Source: Virgibacillus sp. MSP4-1
GTDB taxonomy: Bacteria > Bacillota > Bacilli > Bacillales > Alkalibacillaceae
Length of the DNA: 64,000 bases
NCBI RefSeq assembly: GCF_010092505.1
Contig: NZ_CP048021.1
Span: 372,001-436,000 of the forward strand
Direction: 5' to 3'
The position numbers were made by a program, and so were the translations under genes. Every line of letters begins with the position of its first letter. Positions within the stretch are counted from its first letter, which is position 1. Positions 25,258 through 34,000 of the stretch are shown here, one piece after another. Under the pieces are notes generated by a model. It was not told where the DNA came from, did no database searches, and was given only the letters and a program-made list of their open reading frames with translations.

Positions 25258-25533
25258 GTGAGATACTTTGTCCTATTGTTGACAGGACTAGTGTTAGGTG
25301 TGATTCTGCGTTTTATCGAAACGAGAAATGTGTTTTTAAAGCAGTGGATAAGGGCGGTACTTAATTATTTATTCCTTTTTTCATTTATTATAATCATAGT
25401 TGGATATGGATTATTCCTTAATGTATATCTGCTGGATGCAGGACTATTTATCTTAATCCCAACATTTGCCGCATTTCTTGTTAGACAGACGTTTATCTAT
25501 GTTAAATGGAAAAGGTCATCCGCTCATTTGTAG
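25258..25533 (+). CDS. Small membrane protein of unknown function
   Basis: The 91-residue protein starts at a GTG behind GGGAGG and has three hydrophobic helices (about residues 3-18, 34-56 and 60-78) with a basic tail. It matches no family I can name. It is followed 54 nt later by the AUU-start gene, so both may be on one transcript. Confidence 0.65.
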   Translation: MRYFVLLLTGLVLGVILRFIETRNVFLKQWIRAVLNYLFLFSFIIIIVGYGLFLNVYLLDAGLFILIPTFAAFLVRQTFIYVKWKRSSAHL

Positions 25534-25587
25534 CTTGATAATTAATCGAGATAAGTTCATTCAAACATAACTATCGGAGGTTTTACT

Positions 25588-25911
25588 ATTAGAAAGAAAA
25601 AGTGGCTGGCCGTTGTCCTGATAATAGGAGTTCTGATTTTGAGCTTCCAGGTTTTTTCAACCATACAGAAGAAAGTACAATTAAAAAAAGACACGATTAC
25701 CTATTTAGTTGATAAGGGATATGACGAGGAAACGGATATAAAAGAAATTGAGGTTGTAAAACTCCTGGAATTAAACGAGGATGATGAAGCCGTACATAAT
25801 GGCAGATACCAGGCGGTTGTAAAATTCAAGGATGAACCGGAGACAACCTCCTTTTATACATACAAAAGAGATACGAAGAACATAATCCGGATTGACATGA
25901 TTGAGGAGTAA
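25588..25911 (+). CDS. DUF3139-like protein with a non-canonical ATT start
   Basis: The 107-residue protein has an N-terminal signal anchor (basic RKKKW, then LAVVLIIGVLILSF) and a C-terminal domain with the DUF3139 pattern YLVDKGYDEETDIKEIE...YQAVVKFKDEPE. No ATG, GTG or TTG lies before the hydrophobic segment; the first conventional codon (TTG 25639) would cut the anchor. A perfect GGAGG at 25576-25580 sits seven bases before an ATT codon that gives the expected Met-Arg-Lys-Lys-Lys start. ATT initiation is known in bacteria (for example infC) and is rare. The start choice is inference; the frame is well supported. Confidence 0.75.
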   Translation: MRKKKWLAVVLIIGVLILSFQVFSTIQKKVQLKKDTITYLVDKGYDEETDIKEIEVVKLLELNEDDEAVHNGRYQAVVKFKDEPETTSFYTYKRDTKNIIRIDMIEE

Positions 25912-26070
25912 TCAGGTCGTACCGATAAGAGTGTGAGTAAATAATTATCCGTGTGCTGAGAGGAGATTAGAGAATACGAATAAGATCCGATTATGATAAA
26001 ATATAATATTCAGAATCATTGGGGCGAAATTACGGCTTTCAATGTTACTTTTAAAAGGGGGAATAATTGA

Positions 26071-26694
26071 ATGGAACATGTCCAATACCAAAAACCATAT
26101 GCTAAGCTGTTTATTTCGTTTTTTACTGCATTAATGATTGCGTTCGTTGGATTTTATGCGGGGCAGTATGTACCACCTGCCTATTTCTTACCACTTATCC
26201 TTGTGGAATTAGGACTTATTATCGCTATGATTTTCCTGCGTAGAAAGAAAGCCATTGGTTATCCATTAATGTTTACATTCATGTTTGTTTCAGGTTGTAC
26301 GTTGTATCCGGCCATTGCCATGTATATATCTCAATTAGGTGCGCAGACAGTAGGGAAGGCCATTGTTATAACGGCTCTATCATTCGCCGGAATCGCTTTA
26401 TATACAGTTATAAGCAAACACGACTTTCGTTTTATGGGTGGCTTCCTATTCATCTCCCTGTTTGTATTAATTGGTCTGGGAATTGCGAATATATTCGTAC
26501 CATTTGGAGGTCAAATGGATCTGATTTATTCAGGGTTCGGTATTCTGATTTTTGTAGGATACACACTCTATGATTTCAGTCGCTTGACGCATGAAGGGTT
26601 CACAGATGAGGATGTCCCAATGATTATCGTATCTATTTACCTGGACTTCGTTAATTTACTGTTGTTTGTTTTACGTTTTTTAAATAGAGACTAA
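26071..26694 (+). CDS. Bax inhibitor-1/YetJ-family membrane protein
   Basis: The 207-residue, seven-helix protein belongs to the Bax-inhibitor-1 (TMBIM) superfamily, YetJ-like. The conserved di-acid sensor positions are seen in TLYDFSRL (Asp 168) and SIYLDFVNLLLFVLRFL (Asp 192). YetJ of B. subtilis is a pH-sensitive calcium leak channel, and the same role is plausible here. Its ATG has AAAAGGGGG upstream. It is followed by a palindromic repeat of family A that can also act as a terminator. Confidence 0.9.
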   Translation: MEHVQYQKPYAKLFISFFTALMIAFVGFYAGQYVPPAYFLPLILVELGLIIAMIFLRRKKAIGYPLMFTFMFVSGCTLYPAIAMYISQLGAQTVGKAIVITALSFAGIALYTVISKHDFRFMGGFLFISLFVLIGLGIANIFVPFGGQMDLIYSGFGILIFVGYTLYDFSRLTHEGFTDEDVPMIIVSIYLDFVNLLLFVLRFLNRD

Positions 26695-26700
26695 ATAATC

Positions 26701-26752
26701 AGGGACTGTCCCTCACCGCGTTAACACGTTAAAGTGGTGAGGGACAGTCCCT
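26701..26752 (+). repeat. Palindromic repeat A, copy 1
   Basis: A 17-bp arm AGGGACTGTCCCTCACC and its complement frame an inner GTTAACACGTTAA. It begins 6 nt after the YetJ-like stop codon and ends 21 nt before the mazG-like start. Family A copies are also at 27127 and 56180. Confidence 0.8.
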
Positions 26753-26773
26753 AGCTAAATAAAGGAGCCTAGT

Positions 26774-27124
26774 ATGAATAAGCAAAATTTAACTGTACAT
26801 AATTTAGTTCAAGCCGCAACTAAATTTCGTGATGAGCGGGATTGGAGACAATTCCATAATCCAAAAGATTTAGCGATTTCTCTGTCATTGGAAGCAAGTG
26901 AGCTGCTTGAAAATTTCCAGTGGAAGGATAGTGCGAAATCCCTGGAGGAAAATGAAGAAAATATATATGATGAATTAGCGGATGTGGTCATTTATGCCCT
27001 GATGCTTTCGGATGTTTTAGATGTTGATTTAAATGAGATTGTGTTGAACAAATTAGAGAAGAATGCGCGGAAGTACCCGGTGGAGAAGGCGAAAGGGACG
27101 GAGAAGAAGTATACGGAGTTGTAA
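26774..27124 (+). CDS. MazG-like nucleotide pyrophosphohydrolase
   Basis: The 116-residue protein is an all-alpha NTP pyrophosphatase of the MazG / RS21-C6 (dCTP pyrophosphatase-like) type. The acidic metal site is visible as EASELLENFQW (Glu 40, 43 and 46) and YDELADVVIYALML (Glu 67, Asp 70). It hydrolyses nucleoside triphosphates to the monophosphate and PPi, removing abnormal or excess nucleotides. The gene sits exactly between two copies of palindromic repeat A and opens the defence-type island. It could be a house-cleaning enzyme unrelated to the island; the link is positional. Confidence 0.9.
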   Translation: MNKQNLTVHNLVQAATKFRDERDWRQFHNPKDLAISLSLEASELLENFQWKDSAKSLEENEENIYDELADVVIYALMLSDVLDVDLNEIVLNKLEKNARKYPVEKAKGTEKKYTEL

Positions 27125-27126
27125 TT

Positions 27127-27178
27127 AGGGACTGTCCCGCACCACTTTAACGCGTTAAAGTAATGCGGGACAGTCCCT
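27127..27178 (+). repeat. Palindromic repeat A, copy 2
   Basis: Arms AGGGACTGTCCCGCA and TGCGGGACAGTCCCT enclose a perfect 16-bp inner palindrome CTTTAACGCGTTAAAG; a TTTT tail could allow termination. It begins 2 nt after the mazG-like stop codon. Confidence 0.82.
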
Positions 27179-27210
27179 TTTATTGGAAGACGTAAACGAA
27201 TTAATAATGG

Positions 27211-27239
27211 TTAATAAATTCTGGGATTTTAGTTATAAT
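27211..27239 (+). promoter_or_regulatory. Possible promoter of the dpt operon
   Basis: TATAAT at 27234-27239 with a weak -35 TTAATA 17 bp upstream. A transcript from about 27246 would favour the dptF start at 27288. Confidence 0.4.
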
Positions 27240-27287
27240 TAGATTGATGTAATTATGTTTGAGCATGTAATTGAGGTGAAAGGATAC

Positions 27288-29669
27288 ATGTCAGAATTCA
27301 CGTTTGATTTTTTACAGGAATTAGATCCTGAACTAGTACAAATCGGTCGGAGTATTGAAAATATATTTTATGATGATCCTCATGGTGTTTTGGTAAAAAG
27401 TAGGTTATTTGCCGAACATATGACCAGGACCATTGCTTCATTGGAAAATCTTGATCATATTAAATCGTGGAAACAAGTGGATAGAATTGCTTATTTGGAT
27501 CGTGAAGGTTTATTTACAAAGGAAGTTGCACAATCCTTTGATATGGTTCGTTATATTGGAAATCGTGCTGCCCATGCAGATGGCAAAGGAGATCTTGAAA
27601 AGGCTTTAAAAGTGCATAAGAACCTGTTTAAAATATCTGTTTGGTTTGCGGAAGTGTATGGCAGTTATGATTTCAAAACTCCAGAATATCAAAACCCTCC
27701 TATGCGTAAGACAGAGGGACTTGACACGAACCAAATTACAAAACTTATTGAATCAACATTATCAAAGCAATTATCCTCATTTTTTAAACAGCAAGCGATA
27801 GATGAAGGTTTTGTAACAGATGAAGAACCTGGAACCAATCAAATGGAATTAGTAGAAGAACAACAGGGTAATCCTCAAGAAGAAGAACCACCAAGAGAAG
27901 AAGAGGAAAAGCATGATACAGCCGATCAACCTGAAGAAGGTTCTAGAACATTATACGGAAGTGAACTCCTCTTCCAGCTATCTAAATTGAAGGAGTCTTC
28001 TCAGGAGGCTATTGAAGGATCAGAAGCCTTTAGTTCCTTTAAAAAATATTTACACGTCGAGCGTCCTATACAAAATGACCTTGAACACATCTTAAGAACA
28101 AAAGTGAATGAACAGAGTAGTCAATTGATTTTCCTTTGTGGAAGTGTGGGGGATGGTAAGTCTCACTTGTTAGCCTACATGAATGAAACCTATCCAGATT
28201 TAATGGCTAATTTTAAGGTTCATAACGATGCTACAGAGAGCTTTGACCCTCACAAAAATTCTTTAGATACGCTTGCGGAAGTGTTGGAGCCATTTTCTGA
28301 TGTAAATATTGATAAAACGAACGAAAAACGAATTCTAGCGATTAATTTAGGGGTACTACATAATTTCTTAGAGTCCTCCTATGTAAAGGAAAGCTATACA
28401 AAGCTTGCTTCGTTTATTTCTGAATCAAAAATCTTTGAGACGGATGATGTAGCAGAGAACTACATGGATGACCATTTTAATTTAATTAGTTTTTCTGACT
28501 ATCATCCATATGAATTAACAAAGGAAGGCCCAGAGTCCTCCTATTTTATGAATATATTTGAAAAAATTGTTCAACCAACCGATGATAACCCATTCTACAG
28601 AGCATTTAACCGTGACCAAGCAGAAGGCATAATGGGGCCTTATATGACGAACTATAAATTGCTCCAGCAAAAAACGGTCAGGCAAAAGCTTTCTCAATTA
28701 TTAATTAAAGCGATTGTTCAACACAAATATATTCTTTCAACACGCACATTGCTTAATTTTGTACATGATATTTTGGTTCCATCCAATTTAGAAGAGCACT
28801 TTACTTCTACATCTATCATTGAAGAAACACAAGCCTTGTTACCAAATATGTTGTTTAATAGTTCGGATCGATCTCCGTTACTCAAAGTAATTTCCTATGT
28901 TGATCCTATTCATACACGTTCAGAGATGATTGATCAAATGTTAATTGAGCTAAATAATTCTACCGATATCTCAAAGGTGTTTCAAAAGAATATTATTCAA
29001 GAGGAATTCAATGATTGGGTCGATTCCCTATCCGATTTAGGTCCATTTTATGAGCTGACAAAGGCCACAAGACAAGTGCTAAATTCATCCTTAATCCGTT
29101 TTTGTTACTTCCTGTCTGATGAAATGGAAATGGTATTTGAGAATAAAACCTACAGTGATTTTATGCATTATTTATATGCCTTCAACCTAGGTGTCCCTGC
29201 TGGTCTTAAAGGGATCTATCAAGAGACGGAGGATGCTATCTTTGCCTGGAAGGGGAGTCCTAAAGGGAATGATCAATATATTTATTATGAAGAATCAATG
29301 AGCTCCATGAATATTGCTCAAACCTTAGAATTGAAAAGGTATACGAATCATCTAGTCAAGCGAGACCAAGACGTTTTTTATCGATTTAAGGATACCTTAC
29401 TCATTGGATTTCAAAATCAACATAAAACAGAGCATGCACTGCTTGAAATTGACTATCCATTATATGAAACCATGGTGAAAGTTCTAAATGGTTACCGTCC
29501 AAATAAAAAGGATAAAGAAGATGCGATTCAATTTTTAGAATTTGTAGAGAAACTGATGCAGATAGGCAAAAAGGAAGATGAAATGGTTATTCATGATTTA
29601 ACGGAAAATCTATTATTTAAGCTTGAATACGATGCTGAATTTGAAGAATTTACGTTTAAGAGGGAGTAA
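27288..29669 (+). CDS. dptF: DptF-like phosphorothioation-dependent restriction ATPase with N-terminal DUF4145/HEPN-like domain
   Basis: The 793-residue protein has three parts: an N-terminal DUF4145-like helical domain (about 1-135; VRYIGNRAAH with Arg 88, Asn 92 and His 96 at the HEPN-type position), a long acidic linker (about 177-219), and a P-loop NTPase region matching DptF with Walker A GSVGDGKS at 285-292. DptF is the DndF-type ATPase subunit of the DndFGH restriction complex, which cuts DNA lacking phosphorothioate marks. The ATG at 27288 has GAGGTG and AAAGG upstream and is preferred to 27255. The next gene starts 3 nt after its stop. The N-terminal domain is longer than I expect for DptF alone. 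Confidence 0.85.
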   Translation: MSEFTFDFLQELDPELVQIGRSIENIFYDDPHGVLVKSRLFAEHMTRTIASLENLDHIKSWKQVDRIAYLDREGLFTKEVAQSFDMVRYIGNRAAHADGKGDLEKALKVHKNLFKISVWFAEVYGSYDFKTPEYQNPPMRKTEGLDTNQITKLIESTLSKQLSSFFKQQAIDEGFVTDEEPGTNQMELVEEQQGNPQEEEPPREEEEKHDTADQPEEGSRTLYGSELLFQLSKLKESSQEAIEGSEAFSSFKKYLHVERPIQNDLEHILRTKVNEQSSQLIFLCGSVGDGKSHLLAYMNETYPDLMANFKVHNDATESFDPHKNSLDTLAEVLEPFSDVNIDKTNEKRILAINLGVLHNFLESSYVKESYTKLASFISESKIFETDDVAENYMDDHFNLISFSDYHPYELTKEGPESSYFMNIFEKIVQPTDDNPFYRAFNRDQAEGIMGPYMTNYKLLQQKTVRQKLSQLLIKAIVQHKYILSTRTLLNFVHDILVPSNLEEHFTSTSIIEETQALLPNMLFNSSDRSPLLKVISYVDPIHTRSEMIDQMLIELNNSTDISKVFQKNIIQEEFNDWVDSLSDLGPFYELTKATRQVLNSSLIRFCYFLSDEMEMVFENKTYSDFMHYLYAFNLGVPAGLKGIYQETEDAIFAWKGSPKGNDQYIYYEESMSSMNIAQTLELKRYTNHLVKRDQDVFYRFKDTLLIGFQNQHKTEHALLEIDYPLYETMVKVLNGYRPNKKDKEDAIQFLEFVEKLMQIGKKEDEMVIHDLTENLLFKLEYDAEFEEFTFKRE

Positions 29670-29672
29670 ATC

Positions 29673-31043
29673 ATGGGATATACAGAGGAATTGAAAGCCT
29701 TACGAAAATCGTTAAGAATAAAAGAGGATATAAAAGGATTAACACACACGATAAATAAAAAGTGTCCGATCTTTCCATTTCCAACTCGTAACCCAGAGCG
29801 TGCGAAATTTTCTAGAGGCTTTGACGGTGTTACAGGGGAATTTGCCCGTATCGTGAGTGGAAATGTATTAGACCAAGAAATCGAGATGGAATCGGTCATT
29901 AAAAAAGTAAGTGATACGGTTAATCCTGATGAAAGGGATTTACCTTACTTTAATCGCCTGATTCGAATGTTTTTATCAGATAACCTAAAAACCATGAAAA
30001 TCTTTCATCCGCATATATACCAATATATTCCATTGACATCTGGAAAAGAAGCAAAAGGGGAAACCAATATTGCCGTATTTATTCGTGATGTACTCTTACA
30101 GAATGAGTCATATATCCAGGAGTTTTTCACGAAATCAAAGACGGATCACCTTATGTCCAAATTGATACTAGATCAGTTGGACTATTTAAAGGAAAAGAAT
30201 CATACAAAACGTTATCACATGATGATGCCAATGATTTCTGACCTTTTTGAGGAGGATATTAAATTCCTTATGCAGCATAAGGATTACTTTATTGAGTATA
30301 TTAATATGTTCTTAGCGTATTATTATTTCTTCTATATCACCCAGCTTACTTTAAAGCTGAATCAAACGAAGAAAGCGGACTTTCATTCGGTAAATGAGGT
30401 TGTTTATACCCTCGATTGGGAAGGAGCCAGTAAAAGTCGTATAGGATATGAACGAGGATATCAACGTATTAAAGATGCAGCTAAAAATATATTGGTTCAT
30501 AATAACTGCTTAGAACATTTGAATTTTCTCCTTGATACGACAACGGCTAAAAGCTATGAAGGCATACGAGAAATCTTCCAAGATCTTTCTGAGGATGAAA
30601 AACAGGACTTCCTAAATGTATTAAAATCATGGATAGGAGAGTATCGCTATCATGTATCGCTACTTCCCTTAGAAACATTAGCGGATGATTTTGATGGACT
30701 TGTGGACCAGCTGTTTTTAAGCCTAGATGAAGGTGTGCCAAAAGAAACGAAGACCCGTTTTGCTTTATCTATTGAAGAAATCGGGAAAAGATATTTCCTG
30801 AAGACACGGGGGATACTCGGCTACATGCTTAATATATCCCAGGATTTTCTATTATTATTAACCACAATAAGTGTGAAAGATGAACGAAAATCCTTAAAAG
30901 ATGTCTTTCGTGAATTTGAGAAGAGAGGCGTGTTTTTCGACCGCCATTCTCAGGATGAGGTTGTACAACTATTTGATAAACTAAATCTTTTGGATAAAAA
31001 GAGTGATAGTGGGGATGCACAATATGTTAAACCAGTTCTATAA
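29673..31043 (+). CDS. dptG: DptG-like restriction-complex protein
   Basis: This 456-residue protein occupies the DptG position between dptF and dptH and fits the family in length and overall pattern, with an opening CPIFPFPTRNPERAKF and helix-rich remainder. DptG (DndG) is a required but enzymatically obscure subunit of the DndFGH complex. I see no nuclease or nucleotide-binding motif. It has an AGAGGGAG ribosome binding site overlapping the end of dptF, and its end overlaps the dptH start by 20 nt, so the three are one translationally coupled operon. Confidence 0.82.
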   Translation: MGYTEELKALRKSLRIKEDIKGLTHTINKKCPIFPFPTRNPERAKFSRGFDGVTGEFARIVSGNVLDQEIEMESVIKKVSDTVNPDERDLPYFNRLIRMFLSDNLKTMKIFHPHIYQYIPLTSGKEAKGETNIAVFIRDVLLQNESYIQEFFTKSKTDHLMSKLILDQLDYLKEKNHTKRYHMMMPMISDLFEEDIKFLMQHKDYFIEYINMFLAYYYFFYITQLTLKLNQTKKADFHSVNEVVYTLDWEGASKSRIGYERGYQRIKDAAKNILVHNNCLEHLNFLLDTTTAKSYEGIREIFQDLSEDEKQDFLNVLKSWIGEYRYHVSLLPLETLADDFDGLVDQLFLSLDEGVPKETKTRFALSIEEIGKRYFLKTRGILGYMLNISQDFLLLLTTISVKDERKSLKDVFREFEKRGVFFDRHSQDEVVQLFDKLNLLDKKSDSGDAQYVKPVL

Positions 31044-34000
31044 TTATCTCTCGGAAAAACTAATTGCTTTTTTTGAAGATCAATCGTTAGCAGGAGGAGA
31101 AAGGTTTTATCTGCAATTTGATGACGAGAATCAAGTTCGCCAATTTTATGATGCTCTAGGAAAGCACGATTATGCGGACCGTTTCATTTATCAGCATGAA
31201 CACGGTTCCCTTTATGAAACATTTGGGTTAAAAATTGGCGAAGTCACTGTAGTAGTTGCAGCAACCGTAAACTATGTAACCCCTGACTTTTTAGTAACCC
31301 TCCGTAATAAGGTAGGGGAACAGCAAGAAGATTGGGAAAATACAGCGTTATTAAGTATTTGTCATGAAACTCTAGATAGTATTCGTGGAGGAAGCAGTGA
31401 CCTTCAAAAGGAAGGAATGCCCTTTCATGTAAAATCAATCACCAATACATTAAAGCAGGAAATTGAAAACTCGAGTTTATCCAAAACCGAAAAGGAAATC
31501 GCTAAGTTTCATCTATATAAAAAGCTAGAGGATATTATCCTACAGCCGGCCTTAGTAGACTTTGCAGAAGTCCTTGGGTTACTATCACAAGGAAGTATTG
31601 AGAAGAAGGATTATCCATCATTAGGTCTTTTTTATGATGAACAGTTAAACCAGTATACTCCGTCCCAAGTAAGAAAAAGGCTGGAGGAAAACCACAGCTT
31701 CTTTGAAAAGATACAACACATACATGAATACGAAAATTTGGATCAGCAACTTGAAAAAAGCTTTGATGATAAAGGTGTGACACAACTCAAGAAGGATGAC
31801 TGGCAAGCCTTAGATTATTCTTTTGTAAAAGAATCAAATGAACGGTTAATTGAAGAGGACAAGAAGGTTTTAGAATATATTGAAATGGTGGATAAACAAA
31901 CAAAGGAAGGACTTCTTTTTTGGGAAAAACCAATACGGGATACAAAAGCTGGTAATCGTAAACGACACATCATTATTTTTAATCCAGAACGTAAAGAAGA
32001 GATCAACCTTCAATTTTCTTTTGACGAGTTTTTGAAGCAGGAGTTTATAAAAAATAAGACAAAGGCTCACGTTGAAAAATCCGGGAAGAAGTTAAACGTA
32101 CAATTATTTCATGATGTGGGTAATACAACATTCTACAAATTTACGTATCAACACAAAAACCAAACAAAATCGACCTATGACTTTCAAATTGCTATTGTTG
32201 AATGTCCCTCTGCATTTTTAGAGCCTATTCAAACTTTATATGAAGTGAAACAGAATGAAAAAAGGATTATTATACATGGCGAAGGGAACAACGTATTTAT
32301 TGGTCAAGATCAAAAAAATGTCAATGAATATGACGTACAAGAGCCAGATGAGGTCATTGAATTAGATTCAGAAGAGGAAGGGCTTGAAATCTCTGAAGCA
32401 TCAGCGGCATGGTCAGATGATTCTCTTAAGTTTACGATCAAAATTAATGAATATAAGCTTCCGTTTAAAATTAAAGACCAAATCACGAGAACACCAGCTG
32501 TATTAGGCAAACAAATATGGAAAATGAAGCGTGAAAGGAAGGCGCATTTCACATTTGGAAATGACCAACTTCAGCAAGGAACCCTCGTTTACCATCCACG
32601 TGAGGAATTTAAACGTTATTTACAATTAGAAAAAATGTGGATGAAACAAGGGATGCATTTTGCGAAGCTTGTCTCTACAGGATTAGAACCAGAACACTTG
32701 GAGATCCCAAGAAAACTTCAAGATGCTTATGAACAGCTGTTAGATTTATATCGTTCAAAAGATTTACTGCCAAGCTTAGCATATTTAGAAGATCGGATTC
32801 TTGAACAGTCGAAAAAGTATGTAGATATTTATAATTCGTGTGTACGTACTATTGAGGAAAACTCTATCCTAACAAGGGAAGAGAAGAATATCTTTAAACT
32901 TGGAACGATAGAGGAATCAAACCGGATTTATTTAACACCTCTACATCCATTAAATGTAGCTTATCAAATTGCGTTCCATGAGCAAATAAATGGAGAGCAG
33001 ATAGAGCATCATATCTTAGATCGGTTGAGACCAAACAATCTTCTTCCTTATGTATTTGGAAATCAGGATGAGCTTTATCGTCCTATTATCCAGCATTATG
33101 CAAGTGAGTGGGTTGTTTATGAGCCATTAAAAAATGTGACGGTCGGGGAGTCGAATGCCTACTTGGCCAATGTTGTAGAAGAAAAGCTTCAGCAGTTTGT
33201 GGAGCACTTTAGCTATTTATTCTTAACTGGCTCAAACTCACCATTTAAAATAAATGTCATCAATATTACCAATGATGAGGAGGTCCTTAGAGGGATTTTC
33301 TATTTTGTGAAAAAACGAATCGAAAAATATGGGCCTAATCAAGCCATTCCATTAGACATTGCATTGTACCAGGAAAATGATTATGTCAGTGCGTTTGAAA
33401 CCTTTTCCCTATATGACGATGTAGAATCTATAAAAGAAAGATTTGATATATCCTTAGAGTCTAATAAGTTTGATCCGGCTGATATGCTTCGTTTTGTACG
33501 AGAAAATATTCGTTATTATAAACTAAATGATACGGAAGACTACAACTATGCCCATATATCCTTTTACAAAATGATTTCTCAGGATAGTTATGCCAAAGAT
33601 AATATACAGGAAATGGAAACAGGATTATCCTTAAACGGACTGCTTTCCTCTGTGACATCTGCCACGGGGAGACAGGATTATCGAACAGGGTTTGGAATAA
33701 AAAATGTACTTGACCCGGAAAATCAACTAATTGAAACGGCATACTACTTAAATGAACTTGCTAGCAATTTAGAAAATGAAGGAAGCAGTCCATATCGAAA
33801 GAACGAAGCCATCGTAACTCGCACAACTTCCTTTAAAGAAGAGACGTTAGATGCTTTGTATGATTCTTCTTACTGGGTAACATTTATTGATCCTAATGTC
33901 GATTTAGACTTCTTTCAAAGGTCAAAGCGCGATTTGCTCATTATCCATTATAGTGATCAGTATTCATATGATCAGTATGATGCCATCACCGTTACAGACA

